Part shown: piece after piece, positions 1 to 5,033 of the stretch | Position numbering within the stretch: the stretch's first letter is position 1 | Layout: every line of letters starts with the position of its first letter | The notes under the pieces: model-generated | Seen by the model: only the letters and a program-made list of their open reading frames with translations | Databases searched by the model: none | What the model was told of the DNA's origin: nothing | Program-made: the position numbers and the translations under genes | Assembly (NCBI GenBank): GCA_934635045.1 | Contig: CAKTZA010000099.1 | Coordinates: forward strand, 1 to 8,903 | Origin: an uncultured Kiritimatiellota bacterium | GTDB lineage: Bacteria; Verrucomicrobiota; Kiritimatiellia; RFP12; UBA1067 | Length of the DNA stretch: 8,903 bases | Reading direction: 5' to 3'

Positions 1-29
1 CACGTCCGCTTCACGGAGCGGAAGTGTGA

Positions 30-779
30 TTCTCCGTCTTTACGGGTGCGAATCGCCATGTCCCCGTTGTCGGGTATCAGACTGATACGATTGCACAGAA
101 CAAGTTCGTCATCAAGGCGATTCAGTTCGAGGATGTCACGTCCGGCAAGGTTGACGTCAACACCGTCTTCACCGGATTCAAGGGCGTGGACTTCGACGAG
201 GCGTTCGCGTTCCAGTTGACGGCGCCGCAGATCCTGGTCCAGTCGGCGACGGGCTACGACACCTACTACTATTTGAACGACGCCTACGTCGAGGCGACAG
301 ACAGCACGAAACCGGGCTGGGCGGACGCGGGCGGCAACTACGCCGACCTCGCGCTGACGCCGGGCACGGCCGTCTGGGTGAAGGTTCCGGGCGTCGAGAC
401 GGCCACCACGGCGGCGGGCGCGGTCGCGTCGGACGATCTCGTGCCCGTCACGGCCACGGCGGGCAGGTTCACGCTCGTCGGCAACGCCTTTCCTATCGCC
501 GTCACGCTCAATGGCTCGCAGATGACGTGCGAGGGCATCAAGGGCGCGGACTTCGACGAGGCGTTCGCTTTCCAGCAGACGGCACCGCAGGTCCTGGTCC
601 AGTCGGCGACGGGCTACGACACCTACTACTATCTGAATGATGCCTACGTCGAGGCGACCGACAGCACGAAGCCGGGCTGGGCGGACGCGGGCGGCAACTA
701 CGCCGAGGCGCAGGTCAAGGCGGGCGCGGGCTTTTGGGTGAAGGCGGCGGACACGGTTACGCTTCAGTTCAGCCGCTAA
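30..779 (+). CDS. A1: secreted tandem-domain protein, 5' end missing or interrupted
   Basis: I do not recognise a named family. The reading frame is open from 30 to the TAA at 777-779 and is closed upstream by an in-frame TGA at 27-29. The only usual start inside it is a GTG at 186, but coding homology clearly begins earlier: a segment containing VVGYQTDTIAQNK (about 75-115) matches VVGYSTANIKGG near the N-terminus of the paralogue at the right end of the window. The protein holds two copies of a domain with the core GYDTYYYLNDAYVEAT, then GWADAGGNY and a closing WVK, 120 residues apart. Tyr, Gly and short polar residues dominate and no catalytic motif is visible, so an extracellular beta-rich structural or binding role is likely (inference). 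It precedes a PEP-CTERM gene in the same direction, 90 nt away. The true start and signal peptide should lie left of the window, so this copy may be a nonsense-mutated pseudogene or carry a sequencing error. Confidence 0.72.
   Translation, partial: FSVFTGANRHVPVVGYQTDTIAQNKFVIKAIQFEDVTSGKVDVNTVFTGFKGVDFDEAFAFQLTAPQILVQSATGYDTYYYLNDAYVEATDSTKPGWADAGGNYADLALTPGTAVWVKVPGVETATTAAGAVASDDLVPVTATAGRFTLVGNAFPIAVTLNGSQMTCEGIKGADFDEAFAFQQTAPQVLVQSATGYDTYYYLNDAYVEATDSTKPGWADAGGNYAEAQVKAGAGFWVKAADTVTLQFSR
178..707 (+). repeat. Intragenic direct repeat in A1, 360-nt period
   Basis: Positions 178-347 and 538-707 match with about 11 mismatches in 170 bases and no indel, offset by exactly 120 codons. The repeat encodes the KG(V/A)DFDEAF to GGNYA part of the domain. 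Most differences are synonymous, which points to a fairly recent internal duplication under protein-level constraint. Confidence 0.9.
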
Positions 780-869
780 AGCCTGCTTGACGAACAGATT
801 TCTTGGCGTGTGCCGCGCACAGGGTGCGGCGCACCGCCGCGAAGAACAAAAACAAAAGAAGTAAAAGCA

Positions 870-1379
870 ATGAAGAAACTCATGATACTCGCCTCTGTGG
901 TGTGCGCGACGCTGTTCGCGAACGCCGCCTCGGTGGACTGGCAAATCTCGGGGTCTGCTGCGACAGTTGACTACAAGATTTATCTCGTTGGTGCTATCTC
1001 CGACACTTGGACATCTGTCGCCGACCTCGCCGTAGACGCGGCGAAATACGGCGCGGGGACGTCGGGCACGATTGCGAAGAACGGGCGCACGTATTACGTT
1101 AACGCTTCCGCCAGCATCGACTCGATCAGCAAGACATCGGCGGACGTGTTCTTCGTGATTGTCTCGGGCGACGACGCCTCGGAATACTACTACGTCAAGG
1201 CCGACCTCTCGGCACTTGTCTACGAAGGAGTCGAAACACCTCCGAGCAAGTACCTGACGACGGCTGACGCCCTCCTCGCGGGGACGCAGGGCTCGTTCCA
1301 GTCGATCCCTGAGCCGACGGGCGCGATGCTCGTCCTCCTCGGCGTGGCGGGGCTCGCCCTCCAGCGCAAGCAGAAGTAA
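870..1379 (+). CDS. A2: short PEP-CTERM sorting-signal protein
   Basis: This is an exported 169-residue protein. Residues 1-19 form a signal peptide (MKK, a hydrophobic stretch, then ANA before ASVDW). The last 24 residues are a PEP-CTERM tripartite signal: IPEP at 146-149, a hydrophobic helix and the basic tail QRKQK. In known systems such tails are recognised and processed by an exosortase and the protein is delivered to the cell surface or extracellular matrix; no exosortase gene lies in this window. The mature middle is about 125 residues, rich in Ala, Ser and Tyr, and has no motif I recognise. The start at 870 was chosen over an upstream in-frame ATG at 810 because it gives a clean signal peptide and matches the paralogue at 7566-8123. 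A purine-rich stretch (AAAAGAAG) precedes it, but there is no strong Shine-Dalgarno sequence. A GC-rich hairpin follows the stop. The DNA for the last 14 residues is almost identical to that of the paralogue. Confidence 0.88.
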   Translation: MKKLMILASVVCATLFANAASVDWQISGSAATVDYKIYLVGAISDTWTSVADLAVDAAKYGAGTSGTIAKNGRTYYVNASASIDSISKTSADVFFVIVSGDDASEYYYVKADLSALVYEGVETPPSKYLTTADALLAGTQGSFQSIPEPTGAMLVLLGVAGLALQRKQK

Positions 1380-1403
1380 GCGACAAAGCGAAAGCCGATG
1401 CAG

Positions 1404-1431
1404 AAGCCCGTCCGCGTGCGCGGGCGGGCTT
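1404..1431 (+). terminator. GC-rich hairpin between A2 and A3, terminator or attenuator
   Basis: The arms 1404-1416 (AAGCCCGTCCGCG) and 1419-1431 (CGCGGGCGGGCTT) pair over 13 positions with one T-G wobble and a very short loop. The hairpin starts 24 nt after the A2 stop. Only a weak T-rich tail follows (CTTTCCCGTTT), so it may be a partial terminator, an attenuator or an mRNA 3'-end stabiliser. A matching hairpin lies at 7511-7538 in the other cassette. Confidence 0.6.
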
Positions 1432-1442
1432 TCCCGTTTGGC

Positions 1443-1668
1443 GAATCGGTGGTGGGGGCGCAAAGGACGGACAGGACGCAGAGGACTTCTCAAGCCATGT
1501 CATGGAACGGATCAGACGGAACGGCGGCCGGCGGCCCGCCAATCGCGCGGCGGGGCCTGTCTCCGGCTAACGCGCGGCGCACCGCCGACGCACGGCGCGT
1601 GGGCGCGCGGCTCGCCATCGCCCTTGCCGCCGCATTGGCGGGGACGGGCGTGTGGTGGTGGGCCACGC
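1443..1668 (+). repeat. Near-identical inverted repeat, left arm (partner 7271-7496)
   Basis: This 226-base tract matches the reverse complement of 7271-7496 with two mismatches and no gap. It covers 54 bases of leader before A3 and the first 57 codons of A3, ending just after the transmembrane helix. A shorter matching tract, 1335-1379 with 7566-7610 (one mismatch in 45), lies upstream, so similarity continues through the hairpin with small indels. Confidence 0.95.
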
Positions 1669-2393
1669 GCACCCGACTCGCCGCCGTCCCGCCGCCGTCC
1701 GCCACGCTCCCCCGGCCCCCTAAAGTGCTGTCCCCTGAGTCCAGCCCGTCCCCTGCGGGGCCGGTTCCCGCGCCCACCGCCCCCGCGTCTGCCGCGCCCA
1801 AGGCCGAGAGGCGGCGCGTGGCGGGCGTCGAGGTCGTCGCGACGCTCGGCGCGGAGACGAACCGCGACGGCGCGGTAGTCGAGCGGCTCGTCCTCGCGGA
1901 TGGGCGGCGCGTCAGGGCCGTGACGCTGCCGCCCCCTGTCTTCCGGCATCCGAGCGACCAGCTCATCGCGATGGCTCTCTCGGCGAAACCGGGCGAGGCG
2001 GCGCCGCCCCTGCCGCTCGGCCCGGACGTGGAGCGGGACTTCCTCGCGTCGCTGGACGAGCCGATCGAGACGCTCGCATCGGATACGGACGAGATCAGGG
2101 AGCTGAAGCGGCGTGTCCGGGCGGCGCGCGAGGCGATTGCCGAAGAGGTCCGCGCCGGCAAGAGCGTCCGACAGGTCCTTGAGGAACACCAGCGCGAGCA
2201 GGAGCACATGACCGAATGCCGCCTGATGGCCGCGCGCGAGACGCAGGAGATTCGCGCGACGGCGGGCGAGGCGGCGGCGCGCGCATTCGCCGCGCGGGCG
2301 AACGAGTCGCTCCGCGCGGGCGGCGTGCCGGAGATCCCCGTCCACAATGAGGAAACCGCGAGACAGGCGGAAGGAGAAGGAGAAATCGAATGA
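1497..2393 (+). CDS. A3: single-pass membrane protein with Pro-rich linker and helical C-terminus
   Basis: No named family recognised; 298 residues. The order of parts is a basic cytoplasmic head beginning MSWNGSDG (1-35), one transmembrane helix (about 36-55, ending WWWATR), a Pro/Ala/Ser-rich linker (about 62-102) and a C-terminal region outside the cytoplasm. The C-terminus has a short beta-like part (VATLGAETNRDG and the following residues), then PPPVF and SDQLIAMALS around 146-162, then a long charged helical region (about 195-275) that could form a coiled coil. The N-in/C-out topology follows from the Arg-rich head. The frame is open back to an ATG at 1398, but that would translate the hairpin and has no Shine-Dalgarno. 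The ATG at 1497 has GAGGA 11 nt upstream. The stop overlaps the A4 start by 4 nt, so the two are probably translationally coupled. The first 49 residues are identical to the paralogue at 6531-7442, while the rest is clearly homologous but diverged. Confidence 0.8.
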   Translation: MSWNGSDGTAAGGPPIARRGLSPANARRTADARRVGARLAIALAAALAGTGVWWWATRTRLAAVPPPSATLPRPPKVLSPESSPSPAGPVPAPTAPASAAPKAERRRVAGVEVVATLGAETNRDGAVVERLVLADGRRVRAVTLPPPVFRHPSDQLIAMALSAKPGEAAPPLPLGPDVERDFLASLDEPIETLASDTDEIRELKRRVRAAREAIAEEVRAGKSVRQVLEEHQREQEHMTECRLMAARETQEIRATAGEAAARAFAARANESLRAGGVPEIPVHNEETARQAEGEGEIE

Positions 2394-3136
2394 GAGAACT
2401 GAAAACGGCCGTTGCCGCCCTGACGTGCGCCCTCGTGGCGTGCGCGGCAACGGCGAACGCGAACCCGACACGCCGCCCGGCGCGGCTCACGAAGCCTTCG
2501 GGCGGTCTTGTCGAGAAGCCGTATGCGGGAAAGGCTCTGCACGTCGTCGATGCCCAGTCAGGGCTTGCGCCGGAACAGGTCGCGTCGGCGGCCGAGTCCG
2601 TGCGTTGGCTGTCGAGACTGCCGCTTGTCGTCTCGCGGTCGGTGGCGGCGGGGAATGCGGCCGCCTGGAAGATGGCGCAGGGCCTTGCGTCAAGAGCGGA
2701 TGTCGGCGCGGTCGTTCTCGTCGTGGACGATGCCGATGCCCCGTTCCTCGTGGCCTCGCCTGACGGCCGGTGGTCTGTCCTCAACGTCGCCGCGCTTCTG
2801 GAAGATTCGGCGCGTGTGCAGGCCAGGCTCTCGAAGCTCGTCTGGAGCGCGACGTCCCTCGCGCTCGGCGCGGGCGTCCCCGCACCGTTCTCATCGCTTG
2901 CGGAGCTTGACGCGCTTCCGTCCGAACCGGGGCCTGCGGCGCACAACGCGCTCGTCGACGCGGCACGCATGCGGGGGTTCGGGTTCGTCACGCTCGCGAC
3001 CTACCGCACGGCGTGCGAGGAGGGATGGGCGCCGGCTCCGACGAACGAGGTGCAGCGGGCGATCTGGGAGAAGGTGCACGCGCTGCCGACGGAACCGATC
3101 CGGATCCGGCCCGAGACGAGGAAGGTCGCGGAGTGA
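2390..3136 (+). CDS. A4: exported protein with degenerate metzincin-like domain
   Basis: This is a 248-residue exported protein. The N-terminal hydrophobic segment (about 5-24) either ends in a signal peptidase I site (TANA-NPT) or uses Cys18 in LVAC as a lipobox, which would make it a lipoprotein. The middle follows the block order of archaemetzincin-type proteins: a VVLVVDDADAP strand (108-118), WSVLNVAALLED (128-139), RLSKLVW (146-152), then SATSLALGAGV (153-163) where an active enzyme has HExxHxxGxxH, then SSLAELD (168-174). All zinc ligands and the catalytic Glu are absent and only the central Gly remains. The fold assignment is my inference. The C-terminal block YRTACEEGWAPAPTNEVQ (205-222) with RAIWEKVHA is almost identical to that of the paralogue. 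Strong ribosome-binding sequence (AAGGAGAAGGAG) precedes the ATG, which overlaps the A3 stop. If the fold is right, a pseudoprotease-like binding or scaffold role is more likely than catalysis. Confidence 0.78.
   Translation: MRELKTAVAALTCALVACAATANANPTRRPARLTKPSGGLVEKPYAGKALHVVDAQSGLAPEQVASAAESVRWLSRLPLVVSRSVAAGNAAAWKMAQGLASRADVGAVVLVVDDADAPFLVASPDGRWSVLNVAALLEDSARVQARLSKLVWSATSLALGAGVPAPFSSLAELDALPSEPGPAAHNALVDAARMRGFGFVTLATYRTACEEGWAPAPTNEVQRAIWEKVHALPTEPIRIRPETRKVAE
3026..3081 (+). repeat. Near-identical inverted tract, gene 4 C-terminal block (partner 5839-5894)
   Basis: Fifty-five of 56 bases match the reverse complement of 5839-5894. The tract encodes WAPAPTNEVQRAIWEKVHA, the most conserved part of the gene 4 family. 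Identity drops sharply on both sides. Confidence 0.9.
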
Positions 3137-3179
3137 GGCGACGGCGGAGATCCCGCAGACCATAAGCAGACGGCTTCCC

Positions 3180-3962
3180 ATGCGCTACACGTACGCCTAC
3201 AAGACGAGCGACGGGACGCGGCACGAGGAGGCGGTGGACGCGCCGTCCCGCGAGGCCGCGTTCGCGGCGCTGCGCAAGCGCGGCATCCGCCCGATCAAGG
3301 TCGTCGCGGCGGACGGCTCGAAGGCCAACGGCGAGGTTCGCGGCGGGCGGGGGCGCGCCGCTGCCCTCGCGGCCGCAGCGGCCCTGCTTGCCGGCGGCGT
3401 GGCGCTCTGGATGGGGGGACGGGAGGCGGGCGGAGCCCGGACGCGGCAGGGCGCGCCCCTCCCCGTCGCCACGCCGCGCCACCAGATCTACGGCGACCCG
3501 GCGATCGTCGGCGGCTTCGAGCGCGGGCGCTTCGAGGACGTCCTGCCGCGCCCCGGCGACCGGCTCCTCGCCTGGTTCGCCCAGCCCGGACGGCTGACGT
3601 GCCCGAAGGGCGTCTCGCCCGCCCGGCTGCGGCGGCTCTCCGACGGGGACGCCGCCGCGCTATGCGAGGCCGCGCGGTCCGACGTCCCGGTCTCCACGGA
3701 CGCCCCGCGCGAGGTCCGCGAGCTCGTGCAGGTCGTCAACGGCATCCGCGCCGAGATGCGCGCGTACCTCGCCAACGGGAACGGCACGGTGCGCTCGTTC
3801 TGGCGGCGGCTCGTCGAGCGCACGGAGCGCGAGGCTCAGATCTACGCGCGCACCCGCCGCGAGCTGGAGGGCGAGCCCGACCTCGCCGTGTGGGAGCGGA
3901 GGAACGAGGCCCTGCGCGCGCTCGGCCTGCGCACCATCCCCAACCCACACGAGGCGGAGTAG
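3180..3962 (+). CDS. A5: membrane protein with GspF-N-like cytoplasmic head
   Basis: This is a 260-residue single-pass protein. Residues 1-42 (MRYTYAYKTSDGTRHE, then SREAAFAALRKRGIRPIKV) follow the pattern of the N-terminal cytoplasmic segment of type II secretion/type IV pilus platform proteins GspF/PilC: Y-x-Y-x-A, DG, an A-S-x-x-A helix, then LRxxGxxPxxV. A basic stretch leads into one transmembrane helix (about 60-78). The remaining 180 residues are soluble and mostly helical (about 178-245), with none of the GspF helical bundle, so this is not a secretion platform protein itself. It may dock to one or reuse its interaction head (inference). The ATG at 3180 is set by alignment with the paralogue; no good Shine-Dalgarno precedes it. 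A 43-nt gap separates it from A4, whereas the paralogous pair overlaps. Two Cys, 141 and 162, are absent from the paralogue. Confidence 0.8.
   Translation: MRYTYAYKTSDGTRHEEAVDAPSREAAFAALRKRGIRPIKVVAADGSKANGEVRGGRGRAAALAAAAALLAGGVALWMGGREAGGARTRQGAPLPVATPRHQIYGDPAIVGGFERGRFEDVLPRPGDRLLAWFAQPGRLTCPKGVSPARLRRLSDGDAAALCEAARSDVPVSTDAPREVRELVQVVNGIRAEMRAYLANGNGTVRSFWRRLVERTEREAQIYARTRRELEGEPDLAVWERRNEALRALGLRTIPNPHEAE
3249..3361 (+). repeat. Near-identical inverted tract, gene 5 head (partner 5609-5721)
   Basis: 112 of 113 bases match the reverse complement of 5609-5721. It encodes residues 24-60 of A5, the second half of the cytoplasmic head up to the membrane helix. Weaker but clear similarity continues upstream to the start codon (3180 pairs with 5790). 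Confidence 0.95.
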
Positions 3963-4010
3963 GGCCATCCCCGATGCCGCGGACTCGCGAAGCCCAGTCT
4001 GTTGCGTGCG

Positions 4011-4232
4011 TTAGCGAAACAATTCAGGCTCGTTCTCGACCAGATCGTTCGCCAGATACTTGTAGTCGAGATTGTCGATGCCGTAAAGGCCCCTGGCGAT
4101 TTGCTCGCTTAGGCGGCTGCTGTAGTACGCATCTGCCGCTTTCCGAAGGGAAATCCTCTTGGCCTTGGCCAATTCGCCGATTATGCGGACGGAAAGATCT
4201 TGCCGATAGGAATCTATTGCCGACTTTGTCAT
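4011..4232 (-). CDS. M1: 73-residue helical protein, last gene of DUF3791/DUF3990 operon
   Basis: This small, charged, probably all-helical cytoplasmic protein begins MTKSAIDSYRQDLSVRIIGE and ends with the segment YLANDLVENEPELFR. I do not assign a named family. Similar short partner proteins are, from memory, often found beside DUF3791 and DUF3990 genes in gut bacteria. Its ATG overlaps the stop of the upstream gene (4 nt, ATGA) and there is no good Shine-Dalgarno, so translation probably depends on coupling. Being the last gene of a compact three-gene unit with a predicted ADP-ribosyltransferase-fold protein, it could be an antitoxin or adaptor (inference). It converges with A5 across a 48-nt gap. 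Confidence 0.7.
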   Translation of the reverse strand: MTKSAIDSYRQDLSVRIIGELAKAKRISLRKAADAYYSSRLSEQIARGLYGIDNLDYKYLANDLVENEPELFR

Positions 4233-4720
4233 TTGCCAGTATCCCGAACGACATACGAACGCTTAAAAGCCAAGAGGGCCTTGATTGCCAAAGGCGTCGT
4301 AATGGCGATTTGGTCGTTTGGCCCCGCGTATCGAAGTTCGCTCAAGGCTTCTTCTCGCGTCTTGTCACCCTTAAGATAAGCGTCAATCGTCTTGAAGACA
4401 TCATCGTTTGCGACTCGTCCCCGAATGATGTCGAACGAACGCCACACGGCTCGCCCGGCCCGACATGCGCAGACGAAATCAAGCCACATCCCGTCGGCTT
4501 CGCCAAAGTCTTTAACGCGGAAATCCGTCAGGTCGTCCGATAGGCTGTAGACTGTGACAATGGGCGTTCCTCGCACGCGGGCGGCTTTCCGCCTGGCCCA
4601 TCTCTCCGCTTGGCGCCTGTAGGATGTCAGATAGAACGCTCGCCCGAAGTCGAGTCTGGCTTTCGCCAGGGCGACATCAGGAACCCTGATCTCGCAGATG
4701 CTGCCGTGGTAGACGGTCAC
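4229..4720 (-). CDS. M2: DUF3990-like protein, predicted ADP-ribosyltransferase fold
   Basis: This 163-residue cytoplasmic protein matches the pattern I recall for DUF3990: YHGS at 4-7, LDFGRAFYLT at 23-32, a QAERWA helix (37-42), FDIIRGRVANDD (96-107) and PNDQIAITT (134-142). The His of YHGS, the Tyr of FYLT and the Gln of NDQI sit where ADP-ribosyltransferases carry the H-Y-E/Q set that binds NAD and supports catalysis, so NAD-dependent modification of a cell target is plausible but inferred. The family usually has a Gly in the DFGxGFY motif; here it is Ala28. It starts with GTG, whose GTGA overlaps the stop of the DUF3791-like gene. A GGGGGGTGAG stretch just upstream can serve as ribosome-binding site. 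GC is lower than in the cassettes on either side, which suggests separate acquisition. A toxin-antitoxin or defence-type role is the leading guess. Confidence 0.82.
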   Translation of the reverse strand: MTVYHGSICEIRVPDVALAKARLDFGRAFYLTSYRRQAERWARRKAARVRGTPIVTVYSLSDDLTDFRVKDFGEADGMWLDFVCACRAGRAVWRSFDIIRGRVANDDVFKTIDAYLKGDKTREEALSELRYAGPNDQIAITTPLAIKALLAFKRSYVVRDTGK

Positions 4721-4947
4721 TTGATCTCACCCCCCCAATCCCTTACGCACCCCGTGACGTCTTCGACGAGATACTCCTTGCCAAGCGTGTGCAAGACATC
4801 GTAGTGGGCAATTAGATAGTCGTCCAAGACCCTTGTGCGGTTGAGAATGGCGTAGACCTTTGGCGGGGACATATGCCATGCCTCCGAAAGCGCGTGGATC
4901 ATGAAGACCACAAAGACTAGTACCGAATGATTTGTCATGCCAAGCAT
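4717..4947 (-). CDS. M3: DUF3791-like small protein, first gene of operon
   Basis: This 76-residue protein fits the DUF3791 pattern: a hydrophobic helix with FVVFMIHALSEAW (12-24), a short charged helix with SPPKVYAIL (27-35), then DDYLIAHYDVLHTLGKEYLV (42-61). DUF3791 is a family of unknown function, frequently encoded next to DUF3990 genes in gut bacteria (from memory). The likely start is the ATG at 4947; a second in-frame ATG at 4938 would remove three residues. No Shine-Dalgarno sequence precedes either. A TATAAT box ends 4 nt before the first ATG, so the message may be leaderless or nearly so. It is the promoter-proximal gene of the unit, which would suit an antitoxin or sensor made ahead of the DUF3990-like partner (inference). 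Confidence 0.8.
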   Translation of the reverse strand: MLGMTNHSVLVFVVFMIHALSEAWHMSPPKVYAILNRTRVLDDYLIAHYDVLHTLGKEYLVEDVTGCVRDWGGEIK

Positions 4948-4951
4948 CGGT

Positions 4952-4960
4952 ATTATAGCA
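4952..4960 (-). promoter_or_regulatory. Extended -10 promoter (TGCTATAAT) of the DUF3791/DUF3990 operon
   Basis: Read on the minus strand the sequence is TGCTATAAT, a perfect TATAAT with the TGn extension, in an AT-rich patch (GCAATTTTGC just upstream). No convincing -35 is seen at 17 nt. The expected transcription start, 6-7 nt downstream, falls inside the first ATG of the operon. Confidence 0.65.
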
Positions 4961-5004
4961 AAATTGCAGTCCGAGCGGTCGAATGCACCTGTCGTTGTCG
5001 GGGC

Positions 5005-5033
5005 GCCCCGTCACTCGTCGAGGGTGACGGGGC
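5005..5033 (-). terminator. Perfect 10-bp hairpin spanning the B5 stop codon
   Basis: GCCCCGTCAC (5005-5014) and GTGACGGGGC (5024-5033) are exact inverted repeats with a 9-nt loop. The arm at 5005-5014 contains the B5 stop codon and the other arm lies in its last codons. No T-run follows on the minus strand, so it is a GC-rich terminator-like or 3'-end-protecting hairpin rather than a canonical intrinsic terminator. It would separate cassette B transcription from the downstream operon promoter. Confidence 0.45.

Noticed and set aside
27..29. TGA read as an amino acid (recoding or alternative code) in A1
   Set aside because: TGA serves as the natural stop of A4, B4, B5, M2 and M3 at positions supported by overlaps with downstream starts, and there is no selenocysteine-type context.
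178..707. CRISPR-like or satellite array
   Set aside because: There are only two long copies in a continuous reading frame with mostly synonymous differences; this is a protein domain duplication.
806..840. GC-rich imperfect hairpin between A1 and A2
   Set aside because: The stem needs a bulge and the corresponding 55-nt gap in cassette B shares only the word GTGTGCCGCGCA, so pairing is not convincingly conserved.
1490..2991. Long minus-strand open frames opposite A3 and A4 (1490-2542, 1512-2471, 2095-2991)
   Set aside because: They lie antisense to well-supported genes in GC-rich DNA where stops are rare, and their translations are Arg/Ser/Pro-rich without domains.
3963..4010. Possible bidirectional terminator between A5 and M1
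   Set aside because: Only a 4-bp pairing (GACT/AGTC) can be made and there are no T-runs, so there is too little to call a terminator.
3599..4543. 314-codon plus-strand open frame running from A5 into the central operon
   Set aside because: It starts out of frame inside A5, crosses the convergent junction and runs antisense to the DUF3990-like gene. The GC shift in its middle shows that it is accidental.
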